This document shows, in pieces, positions 45,330 through 54,401 of a stretch of DNA of 64,000 bases. Made by a program: the position numbers and the translations under genes. Below the pieces are notes generated by a model. The model was not told the DNA's origin and searched no databases. It saw nothing but the letters and a program-made list of their open reading frames with translations. The stretch lies in contig NZ_AKJF01000063.1 of NCBI RefSeq assembly GCF_000282475.1, positions 39,235 to 103,234 of the forward strand, written 5' to 3'. Source of the stretch: Pseudomonas sp. GM78 (lineage in GTDB: Bacteria; Pseudomonadota; Gammaproteobacteria; Pseudomonadales; Pseudomonadaceae). Positions within the stretch are counted from its first letter, which is position 1. Every line of letters begins with the position of its first letter.

Positions 45330-45659
45330 ATGTTGCATATCTTCTGTCCTCACTGCGGCGAACTGCGCTCCGAAGAGGAATTCCACGCATCCGGCCAGGC
45401 GCACATCCCGCGTCCACTGGACCCTAACAGCTGCACCGACGAGGAGTGGGGCGACTACATGTTCTTCCGCGATAACCCTCGCGGCCTGCACCACGAGCTG
45501 TGGGATCACGTCGCCGGTTGCCGCCAGTACTTCAACGTCACCCGCGACACCGTGACCTACGAGATTCTCGAAACCTACAAGATCGGCACCAAGCCACAAT
45601 TCACCGACAAGACCGATAGCCCGAAAGCGGCCACCACGGCTCTGGGAGAGAAGGTATGA
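45330..45659 (+). CDS. soxD: Sarcosine oxidase delta subunit
   Basis: A 109-residue zinc-binding subunit. Ligands are visible as FCPHCGELR near the N-terminus (Cys6, Cys9), and HHELWDHVAGCRQYF with the later His and Cys. Its TGA overlaps the soxA ATG by four bases, so translation is coupled. It is needed for assembly of the tetramer. Confidence 0.95.
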   Translation: MLHIFCPHCGELRSEEEFHASGQAHIPRPLDPNSCTDEEWGDYMFFRDNPRGLHHELWDHVAGCRQYFNVTRDTVTYEILETYKIGTKPQFTDKTDSPKAATTALGEKV

Positions 45660-48600
45660 GCCAGATCAATCGCCTGTCCAACGGCGGACGGATCGACCGC
45701 AACAAAGTCCTGACGTTCACCTTCAACGGCCAGAGCTACAAAGGCTTCGAAGGCGATTCGCTGGCCGCTGCACTTTTGGCCAACGGCGTCGACATCATCG
45801 GTCGCAGCTTCAAGTATTCCCGCCCGCGCGGCATCTACGCCGCCGGTGCCGAAGAGCCGAATGCGGTGCTGCAGATCGGCGCCACCGAAGCCACGCAGAT
45901 CCCGAACGTACGCGCCACGCAACAAGCGCTGTACCAGGGCCTGGTCGCCACCAGCACCAACGGCTGGCCAAACGTGAACAACGACATGATGGGGATTCTC
46001 GGCAAGGTCGGCGGCAAGCTGATGCCGCCGGGCTTCTACTACAAAACCTTCATGTACCCGCAATCGTTCTGGATGACCTACGAGAAGTACATTCGTAAGG
46101 CCGCCGGTCTTGGCCGCTCGCCGACCGAGAACGATCCGGACACCTACGACTACATGAACCAGCACTGCGACGTGCTGATCGTCGGCGCCGGCCCTGCAGG
46201 CCTGGCCGCTGCACTGGCGGCTGCGCGCAGCGGTGCCCGGGTGATCCTGGCTGATGAGCAGGAAGAGTTCGGCGGCAGCCTGCTCGACTCCCGCGAAAGC
46301 CTCGACGGCAAGCCTGCGACCGAGTGGGTTGCCGGCGTCATCGCCGAGCTGAAGAACACCCCGGACGTGCTGCTGTTGCCGCGCGCCACGGTCAACGGCT
46401 ACCACGATCACAACTTCCTGACCATTCACGAGCGCCTCACCGATCACCTCGGCGACCGCGCGCCGATTGGTCAGGTGCGTCAGCGCATCCACCGTGTTCG
46501 CGCCAAGCGTGTGGTGTTGGCGACCGGCGCTCACGAGCGTCCACTGGTCTACGGCAACAACGACGTGCCGGGCAACATGCTGGCTGGCGCTGTCTCGACT
46601 TACGTGCGCCGCTACGGCGTGGCACCGGGCAAGAAGCTGGTGCTGTCGACCAACAACGACCACGCCTACCGCGTTGCCCTGGATTGGCTCGATGCCAGCC
46701 TGCAAGTGGTGGCCATCGCCGACGCCCGCAGCAACCCGCGTGGTGCGCTGGTGGAAGAAGCGCGCGCCAAGGGCATCCGCATCCTCACCGGCAGCGCCGT
46801 GATCGAGGCCCGTGGCAGCAAACACGTGACCGCTGCCCGCGTGGCGGCGATCGATGTCAAAGGCCACAAGGTCACCAGCCCTGGCGAATGGCTCGACTGC
46901 GACATCGTCGCCAGTTCCGGCGGTTACAGCCCGGTGGTGCACCTGGCTTCGCACTTGGGCGGCAAGCCGATCTGGCGTGAAGACATCCTCGGTTTCGTAC
47001 CGGGCGAAGCACCGCAGAAACGCGTGTGCGTCGGTGGCATCAACGGCGTCTACGGTCTTGGCGATTCCCTGGCCGACGGTTTTGAAGGTGGCGTGCGCGC
47101 TGCCAGCGAAGCCGGTTTCGGTGCGGTCGAAGCGACCTTGCCAAAAGCCCTGGCGCGTCTGGAAGAGCCGACCCTGGCGCTGTTCCAGGTGCCGCACGAA
47201 AAGAACACCGCACGGGCGCCGAAGCAATTCGTCGACCTGCAGAACGACGTCACCGCCGCCGCCATCGAACTGGCGACCCGTGAAGGCTTCGAATCGGTCG
47301 AGCACGTCAAGCGCTACACCGCGCTGGGCTTCGGCACCGATCAGGGCAAGCTCGGCAACGTCAACGGCCTGGCCATCGCCGCCCGTTCGCTGAACGTGAC
47401 CATCCCGCAGATGGGCACCACCATGTTCCGTCCGAACTACACGCCGGTGACCTTCGGCGCGGTAGCTGGTCGTCACTGTGGGCACATCTTCGAGCCGGTA
47501 CGCTACACCGCCCTGCATCAGTGGCACCTGAAAAACGGCGCCGAGTTCGAAGATGTTGGCCAGTGGAAACGTCCATGGTACTTCCCGAAATCCGGTGAAG
47601 ACATGCACGCGGCAGTGAAGCGCGAATGCAAAGCCGTGCGCGACAGCGTCGGCCTGCTGGACGCTTCGACCCTGGGCAAGATCGACATCCAGGGCCCGGA
47701 TGCACGTGAGTTCCTCAACCGCATCTACACCAACGCCTGGACCAAGCTCGATGTGGGCAAGGCCCGCTACGGCCTGATGTGCAAAGAAGACGGCATGGTC
47801 TTCGACGACGGCGTAACTGCTTGTCTTGCCGACAACCACTTCGTGATGACCACCACCACCGGCGGCGCTGCACGCGTGCTGCAATGGCTGGAAATCTACT
47901 CGCAGACTGAATGGCCAGAGCTGAAGGTGTACTTCACTTCCGTGACCGATCACTGGGCAACCATGACCCTGTCCGGGCCGAACAGCCGCAAGCTGCTCAG
48001 CGAAGTCACCGACGCCGACCTGAGCAGCGAAGCCTTCCCGTTCATGACCTGGAAAGAAGCCCTGGTCGGTGGCGTGCCGGCGCGGATTTTCCGGATTTCG
48101 TTTACCGGTGAGCTGTCGTACGAAGTCAACGTGCAAGCCGACTACGCCATGGGCGTGCTGGAAAAAATCGTCGACGCCGGCAAGAAGTACAACCTGACCC
48201 CGTACGGCACCGAAACCATGCACGTACTGCGGGCCGAGAAGGGCTTCATCATCGTCGGTCAAGACACTGACAGCTCGATGACCCCGGACGACCTGAACAT
48301 GGGCTGGTGTGTCGGTCGCACCAAACCGTTCTCGTGGATCGGCTGGCGTGGCATGAACCGTGAAGATTGCGTGCGTGATCAGCGTAAGCAGCTGGTGGGC
48401 CTGAAGCCGATCGATCCGAACAAGTGGCTGCCGGAAGGTGCGCAACTGGTGTTCAACACCAAGCAGGCAATCCCGATGACCATGGTCGGTCACGTGACCT
48501 CCAGCTACCTGCACAACTCCCTGGGCTATTCGTTTGCCATGGGCGTGGTCAAGGGCGGCCTGAACCGCATGGGCGAACGTGTGTTCGCGCCATTGGCGGA

Positions 48601-48673
48601 CGGCAGCGTGATCGAGGCGGAAATCGTTTCTTCGGTGTTCTTCGATCCGAAAGGCGAACGCCAGAACGTATAA
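45656..48673 (+). CDS. soxA: Sarcosine oxidase alpha subunit
   Basis: A 1005-residue subunit. It has a small N-terminal 2Fe-2S-ferredoxin-like fold (without the cysteines), an NAD-binding flavoprotein domain with VLIVGAGPAGLAAALAAARSG near residue 175, and a C-terminal aminomethyltransferase (GcvT) domain from about residue 610 (RDSVGLLDASTLGKIDIQGP, LSGPNSRKLLSEVTDADL) that transfers the methylene group to THF. Product is glycine plus methylene-THF and H2O2. Length equals the family (about 1000). Confidence 0.96.
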   Translation: MSQINRLSNGGRIDRNKVLTFTFNGQSYKGFEGDSLAAALLANGVDIIGRSFKYSRPRGIYAAGAEEPNAVLQIGATEATQIPNVRATQQALYQGLVATSTNGWPNVNNDMMGILGKVGGKLMPPGFYYKTFMYPQSFWMTYEKYIRKAAGLGRSPTENDPDTYDYMNQHCDVLIVGAGPAGLAAALAAARSGARVILADEQEEFGGSLLDSRESLDGKPATEWVAGVIAELKNTPDVLLLPRATVNGYHDHNFLTIHERLTDHLGDRAPIGQVRQRIHRVRAKRVVLATGAHERPLVYGNNDVPGNMLAGAVSTYVRRYGVAPGKKLVLSTNNDHAYRVALDWLDASLQVVAIADARSNPRGALVEEARAKGIRILTGSAVIEARGSKHVTAARVAAIDVKGHKVTSPGEWLDCDIVASSGGYSPVVHLASHLGGKPIWREDILGFVPGEAPQKRVCVGGINGVYGLGDSLADGFEGGVRAASEAGFGAVEATLPKALARLEEPTLALFQVPHEKNTARAPKQFVDLQNDVTAAAIELATREGFESVEHVKRYTALGFGTDQGKLGNVNGLAIAARSLNVTIPQMGTTMFRPNYTPVTFGAVAGRHCGHIFEPVRYTALHQWHLKNGAEFEDVGQWKRPWYFPKSGEDMHAAVKRECKAVRDSVGLLDASTLGKIDIQGPDAREFLNRIYTNAWTKLDVGKARYGLMCKEDGMVFDDGVTACLADNHFVMTTTTGGAARVLQWLEIYSQTEWPELKVYFTSVTDHWATMTLSGPNSRKLLSEVTDADLSSEAFPFMTWKEALVGGVPARIFRISFTGELSYEVNVQADYAMGVLEKIVDAGKKYNLTPYGTETMHVLRAEKGFIIVGQDTDSSMTPDDLNMGWCVGRTKPFSWIGWRGMNREDCVRDQRKQLVGLKPIDPNKWLPEGAQLVFNTKQAIPMTMVGHVTSSYLHNSLGYSFAMGVVKGGLNRMGERVFAPLADGSVIEAEIVSSVFFDPKGERQNV

Positions 48674-48683
48674 CACCACAGTA

Positions 48684-48775
48684 CCTGTGGGAGCGTGGCT
48701 TGCCCGCGATGAACGATAACGCGGTGTATCAGGCAAAACGCGTCGCTCCCATCGCTGGCAAGCCAGCTCCCACAG
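48684..48775. repeat. REPIN in soxA-soxG spacer, mixed arms
   Basis: Left arm 48684-48712 carries GCGTGGCTTGCCCGC, right arm 48750-48775 carries GCTGGCAAGCCAGC. Outer parts pair; inner parts belong to different REP sub-types. Confidence 0.8.
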
Positions 48776-48804
48776 GGAACACAGAATTCAGGAACAGGTG
48801 CTTT

Positions 48805-49437
48805 ATGACCGCAGCCAATGTTTACCAACAACGCCCAACCAATGGGGCCAAGGCCGAGTCGTCGCTTCATCACGCCGACCTCGCCAGCCTGGTGGGCAAG
48901 GGTCGCAAGAGCGCAGGTGTGACCGTGCGCGAGAAAAAACTCCTCGGCCACCTGACTATTCGTGGCGATGGCCACGATGCCGCGTTCGCCGCGGGCGTAC
49001 ACAAGGCCCTGGGCATCGAATTGCCGGGCGCGCTGACTGTCATCGTCAAAGGCGAAACCAGCCTGCAATGGATGGGGCCGGATGAATGGCTGCTGATCGT
49101 GCCGACCGGTGAAGAGTTCGCCGCCGAGCAAAAACTGCGCAAGGCGCTGGGCGACCTGCACATCCAGATCGTCAACGTCAGCGGTGGCCAGCAGATCCTC
49201 GAACTGAGCGGCCCGAACGTGCGCCAGGTGCTGATGAAATCCACCAGCTATGACGTGCATCCCAACAACTTCCCGGTGGGCAAGGCGGTCGGTACGGTGT
49301 TCGCCAAGTCGCAACTGGTGATCCGCCACACCGCCGAAGACACCTGGGAACTGCTGATCCGTCGCAGCTTCTCGGATTACTGGTGGTTGTGGTTGCAGGA
49401 TGCTTCTGCCGAGTTCGGCCTTAGCGTTCAGGCTTGA
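48805..49437 (+). CDS. soxG: Sarcosine oxidase gamma subunit
   Basis: A 210-residue subunit with a YgfZ/GcvT-like fold: VTVREKKLLGHLTIRGDG, LQWMGPDEWLLIVPTG and LSGPNVRQVLMKST are typical. The start at 48805 follows AGGAACAGG. It is separated from soxA by a REPIN of about 90 bases, unlike the tightly packed soxBDA. Confidence 0.94.
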   Translation: MTAANVYQQRPTNGAKAESSLHHADLASLVGKGRKSAGVTVREKKLLGHLTIRGDGHDAAFAAGVHKALGIELPGALTVIVKGETSLQWMGPDEWLLIVPTGEEFAAEQKLRKALGDLHIQIVNVSGGQQILELSGPNVRQVLMKSTSYDVHPNNFPVGKAVGTVFAKSQLVIRHTAEDTWELLIRRSFSDYWWLWLQDASAEFGLSVQA

Positions 49438-49440
49438 GAT

Positions 49441-49548
49441 CGCCTTCGCGGGCAAGTCGGATCGCCGCCCGCTCGCTCCTACAGTGTTTTGTCGTTCGCG
49501 AATAATTTGTACGACGCGGACCTGTAGGAGCGAGGCTTGCCCGCGAAC
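49441..49548. repeat. REPIN in soxG-purU spacer
   Basis: Arms 49441-49484 and 49521-49548; the left arm has about 15 extra bases between its GGGCAAG half and its CTCGCTCCTACAG half, so its own inner hairpin is disrupted. Confidence 0.75.
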
Positions 49549-49590
49549 AACCGCGCAGCGGTTGCCCATAACAAAAGGAGTCACCGCACT

Positions 49591-50448
49591 ATGAGCCGCG
49601 CCCCAGACACATGGATCCTGACCGCCGACTGCCCCAGCGTGCTCGGCACGGTGGACGCGGTGACCCGCTTTTTGTTTGAGCAGGGCTGCTACGTCACCGA
49701 ACACCACTCCTTCGATGACCGCCTCTCGGGGCGTTTCTTCATTCGTGTGGAGTTTCGCCAGCCTGACGGCTTCGACGAGCAATCATTCCGCGCAGGCCTT
49801 GCCGAGCGAGGTGCAGCCTTCGGCATGATTTTCGAGCTGACCCCACCGCATCACCGCCCGAAAGTGGTGATCATGGTGTCCAAGGCCGATCATTGCCTCA
49901 ACGATTTGCTCTACCGCCAGCGCATCGGCCAATTGTCGATGGACGTGGTCGCCGTGGTCTCCAACCACCCGGACCTCAAGCCGCTGGCCGACTGGCACCA
50001 GATTCCGTACTACCATTTCCCCCTGGACCCGAACGACAAGCCTTCACAGGAGCGTCAGGTCTTGCAGGTGATCGAAGAGTCCGGCGCCGAACTGGTGATC
50101 CTTGCGCGCTACATGCAGGTCCTGTCGCCGGAGCTGTGCCGCAAACTCGACGGCAGGGCGATCAACATCCACCACTCCCTGCTGCCCGGTTTCAAGGGTG
50201 CCAAACCCTATCACCAGGCCTACAACAAGGGCGTGAAACTGGTCGGTGCCACGGCGCATTACATCAACAACGACCTGGACGAAGGGCCGATCATCGCCCA
50301 AGGCGTCGAGGTGGTGGATCACAGTCATTACCCGGAAGATCTGATCGCCAAAGGGCGCGATATCGAAGGGCTGACCCTGGCCCGGGCCGTGGGTTATCAC
50401 ATCGAGAGAAGAGTGTTTTTGAACGCCAACAGAACCGTCGTTCTTTAA
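49591..50448 (+). CDS. purU: Formyltetrahydrofolate deformylase
   Basis: A 285-residue enzyme hydrolysing 10-formyl-THF to formate and THF, recycling folate during one-carbon overload from sarcosine and glycine. An N-terminal ACT domain (about residues 1-80) is followed by the formyltransferase fold. The catalytic Asn-His-Asp set is seen in INIHHSLLPGFKGAKP and DLDEGPII. Start at 49591 follows AAAAGGAG. Belongs to the sox one-carbon cluster; likely the second PurU of the genome. Confidence 0.95.
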   Translation: MSRAPDTWILTADCPSVLGTVDAVTRFLFEQGCYVTEHHSFDDRLSGRFFIRVEFRQPDGFDEQSFRAGLAERGAAFGMIFELTPPHHRPKVVIMVSKADHCLNDLLYRQRIGQLSMDVVAVVSNHPDLKPLADWHQIPYYHFPLDPNDKPSQERQVLQVIEESGAELVILARYMQVLSPELCRKLDGRAINIHHSLLPGFKGAKPYHQAYNKGVKLVGATAHYINNDLDEGPIIAQGVEVVDHSHYPEDLIAKGRDIEGLTLARAVGYHIERRVFLNANRTVVL

Positions 50449-50449
50449 A

Positions 50450-50548
50450 TCGCCTTCGCTGGCAAGCCAGCTCCCACAGGGTTCTGTGTCGTTCACAGAT
50501 TCTGTGTACACCCGAATCACTGTGGGAGCTGGCTTGCCAGCGAAGAGG
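50450..50548. repeat. REPIN in purU-fdhA spacer, arm core GCTGGCAAGCCAGC
   Basis: Arms 50450-50479 and 50520-50548 are near-perfect inverted copies around a 40-base loop. Confidence 0.9.
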
Positions 50549-50648
50549 CCCTAACAGGCAACACAAGAAACAGCATCTATACCCGAGCACTTAACGCGCT
50601 GCCTGCCTGGGCAACGCGGTTCCATAAAAACAACAGCGAGGTGAAAGC

Positions 50649-51848
50649 ATGTCTGGCAATCGTGGTGTGGTGTATCTCGGCGCTGGCAAGGTCGAAGTAC
50701 AGAAAATCGACTATCCGAAAATGCAGGACCCGCGCGGCAGGAAGATCGAGCACGCTGTCATCCTGCGTGTGGTTTCCACCAATATTTGTGGTTCCGACCA
50801 GCACATGGTGCGCGGTCGTACCACTGCGCAAACCGGCCTGGTGCTGGGTCACGAGATCACCGGTGAAGTGATCGAGAAGGGCCGCGACGTCGAAAACCTG
50901 CAAATCGGTGACCTGGTGTCCGTACCGTTCAACGTGGCTTGCGGGCGCTGCCGTTCCTGCAAGGAAATGCACACCGGCGTGTGCCTGAGCGTTAACCCGG
51001 CTCGCCCGGGCGGTGCTTATGGCTATGTTGACATGGGCGACTGGACCGGCGGCCAGGCTGAATACGCGATGGTGCCGTACGCCGACTTCAACCTGCTGAA
51101 ACTGCCTGATCGCGATCGCGCGATGGCAAAAATCCGTGACCTGACCTGCCTCTCCGACATCCTGCCGACCGGTTACCACGGCGCAGTGACCGCCGGTGTC
51201 GGCCCAGGCAGTACCGTCTACATTGCTGGCGCCGGCCCGGTCGGCCTGGCGGCCGCCGCATCCGCTCGCCTGCTGGGCGCAGCAGTGGTGATCGTCGGTG
51301 ACGTCAACACCGTGCGCCTGGCCCACGCCAAGGCCCAGGGTTTCGAAATCGCCGACTTGTCCCTCGACACCCCGTTGCACGAGCAAATCGCTGCACTGCT
51401 GGGCGAGCCTGAAGTGGATTGCGCCATCGACGCCGTAGGCTTCGAAGCCCGCGGCCACGGCCATGACGGCGTGAAGCACGAGGCTCCTGCCACCGTGCTC
51501 AACTCGTTGATGGGCGTGGTGCGTGTTGCCGGCAAAATCGGTATCCCCGGCCTCTACGTCACCGAAGATCCGGGCGCTGTCGATGCCGCCGCGAAAATGG
51601 GCAGCCTGAGCATCCGCTTCGGCCTGGGCTGGGCAAAATCCCACAGCTTCCACACCGGCCAGACCCCGGTGATGAAATACAACCGCCAGCTGATGCAGGC
51701 GATCATGTGGGACCGCATCAACATTGCTGAAGTGGTGGGTGTGCAGGTAATCAGCCTGGATCAGGCGCCGGAAGGGTATGGCGAGTTTGATGCGGGTGTG
51801 CCGAAGAAGTTTGTGATTGATCCGCATAAGTTGTTTAGTGCGGCGTAA
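50649..51848 (+). CDS. fdhA: Glutathione-independent formaldehyde dehydrogenase
   Basis: A 399-residue zinc alcohol-dehydrogenase-family enzyme with tightly bound NAD, oxidising formaldehyde released by GbcA and the demethylases. The catalytic zinc Cys47 is in NICGSDQH, GHEITGEVIEKG carries the zinc His, and the structural-zinc cysteines are in CGRCRSCKEMHTGVC. The NAD fold is YIAGAGPVGLAAAASARLLG near residue 195. Length and motifs match the P. putida enzyme. Last gene of the cluster, closed by a terminator. Confidence 0.96.
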   Translation: MSGNRGVVYLGAGKVEVQKIDYPKMQDPRGRKIEHAVILRVVSTNICGSDQHMVRGRTTAQTGLVLGHEITGEVIEKGRDVENLQIGDLVSVPFNVACGRCRSCKEMHTGVCLSVNPARPGGAYGYVDMGDWTGGQAEYAMVPYADFNLLKLPDRDRAMAKIRDLTCLSDILPTGYHGAVTAGVGPGSTVYIAGAGPVGLAAAASARLLGAAVVIVGDVNTVRLAHAKAQGFEIADLSLDTPLHEQIAALLGEPEVDCAIDAVGFEARGHGHDGVKHEAPATVLNSLMGVVRVAGKIGIPGLYVTEDPGAVDAAAKMGSLSIRFGLGWAKSHSFHTGQTPVMKYNRQLMQAIMWDRINIAEVVGVQVISLDQAPEGYGEFDAGVPKKFVIDPHKLFSAA

Positions 51849-51863
51849 GAGTATTGCAGTTTC

Positions 51864-51890
51864 AAAAGGGCGACGTCATGTCGCCCTTTT
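51864..51890. terminator. Rho-independent terminator after fdhA
   Basis: AAAAGGGCGAC / GTCGCCCTTTT, a perfect 11-bp stem with a five-base loop and T/A runs on both sides. It can end transcription of fdhA and of the convergent Rhs-core gene. Confidence 0.9.
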
Positions 51891-51922
51891 GATATCTACG
51901 GTCTGGTCACTTGTGCCAGCAT

Positions 51923-52966
51923 TTAACGACCCTGCCGTATCCGATCAATACTATTGTTTAAACGTGCAAGTGTTTCTCGGGTGCTAGATCCGATTTGTTC
52001 ATTTGGAATTCCTTGGATGTTATCCAGTATCCGTTGACGATGAGCTATGTCAATGTCAAGTTGGCTATTTGGTCGTACCTGCTGACGCATTGGTAATTGT
52101 TCTGCGAAATACGGTGGGGGCGACTCCAAATTAGGTGTGCTGCTACTGAAACGTACCTGAGATGGCAAGCTATTGCCGAGTGGATTACTCAGGGTTGTTG
52201 TACTTTGAAAGTACGCAGTTGGTGGAGCAGCGAGTTCCTGTTGTGACACAACACTAAAATGACCGAAAGGCAATGTTTCTGAATAGGAAGGTAGCGCCCC
52301 CCGAGTTGCCTCTTCCAGTCGGGGTGTTGAGGTATCGATGGGAGTTTGAACCGCTGCATCATAGGCTCGATTCGCTCGGACTCGTCTAGGTGTCCGTCCT
52401 AGCAAATTCAACAATCCCTTGAATGGGTTTCCAAGATGACCCGTTGGGTCACTTCGATTAATCGGATCCCCTACGCAATACGTATACGCATTTAACCCAC
52501 CTTCGCCGAATGGACTCCAACTATCCGGGCTGTTAAACCGCATCAACACCGGATTAAGCGTCCGATAGCCATTCCCCAGCAAATACCCCCCCGTCACGGG
52601 ATCCGGTCGCTCGCCGTTGAAGCCAAGCAGGCTTAGCAAACCGGTTGTCGCAGGGCGGTGACCATACGGCGTGTAGGCGTGGGGATTGAGTCGAGTTGTG
52701 TCGAGTACATTCAACACCGAACGCTTTTGATCGGTGGCAAGCAGGGATATTTCCGCATTTGTGCTGCCCTGACGCTCTTGCTGTGCCAGCAGTTGATCGT
52801 TGTGCTGCATGATCGAGCACTGCGCTACGCCCTGAATCTCGGTGGCAAGGCGATCTCTCAGGTAGAAGCGTTGGAGTACGGATTGCGCCGACGGAGTGGA
52901 GTCGACCAGTCGGTCGAGCGGGTCGTAGCGGTAGCTGCAGAGCAAGGTCTTGAGGTTGGGCAGCAT
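51923..52966 (-). CDS. Orphan Rhs-core protein with Pro/Tyr-rich C-terminus
   Basis: A 347-residue protein. The N-terminus holds remnants of YD-type repeats (YRYDPLDRLVDS, RFYLRDRLATEIQG), then the full core: SLLATDQKRSVLNVLD, AYTPYGHRP, LLSLLGFNGERPDP, NPVLMRFNSPDSWSPFGEGG and DPTGH at about residue 185. The private tail (about 160 residues) is low in Cys, rich in Pro, Ser and Tyr (LPSYSETLP, SPPPYFAEQLP) and ends in a predicted helix. The start at 52966 follows AGGACG. No neighbouring immunity-like gene was recognised. This is the longest of the five copies. Confidence 0.82.
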   Translation of the reverse strand: MLPNLKTLLCSYRYDPLDRLVDSTPSAQSVLQRFYLRDRLATEIQGVAQCSIMQHNDQLLAQQERQGSTNAEISLLATDQKRSVLNVLDTTRLNPHAYTPYGHRPATTGLLSLLGFNGERPDPVTGGYLLGNGYRTLNPVLMRFNSPDSWSPFGEGGLNAYTYCVGDPINRSDPTGHLGNPFKGLLNLLGRTPRRVRANRAYDAAVQTPIDTSTPRLEEATRGALPSYSETLPFGHFSVVSQQELAAPPTAYFQSTTTLSNPLGNSLPSQVRFSSSTPNLESPPPYFAEQLPMRQQVRPNSQLDIDIAHRQRILDNIQGIPNEQIGSSTRETLARLNNSIDRIRQGR

Positions 52967-53037
52967 GGCCGGGCGTCCTGAATGAGCTCTTCGATTCAGG
53001 ATTAACTGTGGCGCAACCAACCAAAACTGGCTACTGG

Positions 53038-53050
53038 CAGATCTGATAGT
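53038..53050. promoter_or_regulatory. 13-bp CAGATCTGATAGT element upstream of an Rhs-core gene
   Basis: Same 13-mer as before the other Rhs-core genes, here 72 bases upstream and, relative to the gene, in the opposite direction to the other three. It ends one base from the stop of the anti-sigma gene. Confidence 0.45.
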
Positions 53051-53051
53051 G

Positions 53052-53726
53052 TCACAGTGTTGCCAACGCTCCTTGATACAGCACGGGGCCCGTCGGCTGC
53101 CCCGTCGGTGACCCCCCCCTGGGTTCAAGGCTGACCGCCAGCGCAATTGGCTTACCTATCAGGGCTTTCTGCGCATCGTTCAGCTCGACCTTGCCTTTCC
53201 CACCCGCCGGAATCACACCGAGGGAAATCGGTTTGCCATCCGCCGGAATCGCCCACAGCTCAAGACTGCGCCCCGGATCGATGGTCGCCAATGTCAGCGG
53301 TTCGACTTGCAGGTAATTCTCATGAGCGCGAACCCTCAGCGCTGGCTGTGCGTCGGCGCTGACCAGCGTGGCGCTGTAACGGGCCTCGTCACGGTTGTAA
53401 ATCACACCCAGGGTCACGGCGATGATCAGCGAGCAAACCACCACGCTCACTCGCAGCCAATTCCAGAACGGGCGTTTCTGCGGTACATGCAGCTCTTGCG
53501 GCTCGATGCGCGCCGTTATGCCCTGCCAGACCCGATCAGGCACTGGTTGTTCGGGTAGCGCATCGGTCAGGCTTACGAGGCTTTCTTGCCATTGCGCTAG
53601 TTCCACACGCAGCGCCGCGTCCTCCAGCAGCAACTGTTCGAAACGCCGCCGCGCAGTCGGGGGCATCAGGCCGATGGCGTAGTCGGCGGCGAGGGCGCGG
53701 CGCAGGGTCGGGGTTTGATAGTTCAT
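53052..53726 (-). CDS. RskA/ChrR-type anti-sigma factor
   Basis: A 224-residue membrane protein: N-terminal cytoplasmic anti-sigma domain (about residues 1-85, LRRALAADYAIGLMPPTARRRF), one membrane helix (LRVSVVVCSLIIAVTLGVIY, about residues 92-112) and a periplasmic anti-sigma-K domain (LELWAIPADGKPISLGVIPAGG). It overlaps the sigma-factor gene by four bases (ATGA). It should hold the sigma factor inactive until released by a periplasmic signal. Confidence 0.88.
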   Translation of the reverse strand: MNYQTPTLRRALAADYAIGLMPPTARRRFEQLLLEDAALRVELAQWQESLVSLTDALPEQPVPDRVWQGITARIEPQELHVPQKRPFWNWLRVSVVVCSLIIAVTLGVIYNRDEARYSATLVSADAQPALRVRAHENYLQVEPLTLATIDPGRSLELWAIPADGKPISLGVIPAGGKGKVELNDAQKALIGKPIALAVSLEPRGGSPTGQPTGPVLYQGALATL

Positions 53727-54346
53727 GATTCAAGGCACCTGCGCAGGCGCTCCATGCCGCGGCGGATCCAGGATTTCACCGTTCCCAGCGGCGCCGCCAG
53801 GTGTTCGGCCAGTTCGGCGCACGACAAGCCCTGAAAATACGCGACGGTGATCGATTGGCGCTGCATGCCTTCGAGGCTGTCCAGGCAGCGGTTCAAGGCG
53901 CTGGCCTCGCGGACGCTGTTCAACTGTTCGTCGGCCGAGGGACTTTCATCCACCAGCGTTTGCTCTTCGACATCGCTCAAGGGCCGATCGCGGTGTTTGC
54001 GCAATTGATCGATGGCTTGATGGCGGGTGATGTTGATCATCCAGGTCAACGGCGCCGACAGATGCGCTTGATAGCGCGAGGCGTTGTGCCAGATGCGCAC
54101 GAAGCTTTCCTGCAGCACTTCTTCGGCCAGGTCTGGACGCCCCATGAAGCGCAGGGCTACACCGTGCAGCCGTGGACCGACACTGCGGTAGAGCGTCTCG
54201 AAGGCGCGGCGGTCGCCCAATGAACACTGGGCCAGGAGCTGCCTGAGCTGATCGGTGTCGGCGGTGGGGATAGCGCTTCTCCAGGCAATCGGCGTGGGTT
54301 GCGTGTGGCCAGAGGTTAGTTCACAGCGTGCGGCTGTTCCATTCAC
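53723..54346 (-). CDS. ECF sigma factor, SigK-like
   Basis: An extracytoplasmic-function sigma factor with region 2 (ALRFMGRPDLAEEVLQESFVRIW, PLTWMINITRHQAIDQLRKHRDR) and region 4 (VAYFQGLSCAELAEHLAAPLGTVKSW). The start is uncertain. The longest frame begins with a GTG at 54370 inside a strong hairpin; a GTG at 54346 with GAGG nine bases upstream is used here (207 aa). The conserved protein begins only near 54250, where an ATC codon follows GGAG. Lies between the fasciclin gene and its anti-sigma gene, the same trio as SigK-RskA-MPT70/83 in mycobacteria. Confidence 0.85.
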   Translation of the reverse strand: MNGTAARCELTSGHTQPTPIAWRSAIPTADTDQLRQLLAQCSLGDRRAFETLYRSVGPRLHGVALRFMGRPDLAEEVLQESFVRIWHNASRYQAHLSAPLTWMINITRHQAIDQLRKHRDRPLSDVEEQTLVDESPSADEQLNSVREASALNRCLDSLEGMQRQSITVAYFQGLSCAELAEHLAAPLGTVKSWIRRGMERLRRCLES

Positions 54347-54366
54347 GGGCGAACACCTCGGCAATC

Positions 54367-54395
54367 CCACCGCCCCCGATGCACGGGGGCGGTGG
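54367..54395 (-). other. Strong GC hairpin between fasciclin and ECF sigma genes
   Basis: CCACCGCCCCCG / CGGGGGCGGTGG is a perfect 12-bp stem with a five-base loop, starting seven bases after the fasciclin stop. No T-run follows on the minus strand. It may lower read-through from the strongly expressed fasciclin gene into the sigma-factor gene. Confidence 0.75.
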
Positions 54396-54401
54396 CGCGG
54401 G

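Noticed and set aside
45575-48736. Minus-strand open frame of about 1050 codons opposite soxA
   Set aside because: Same cause; soxA on the plus strand has full-length family motifs, and the antisense frame has no ribosome-binding site or domain.
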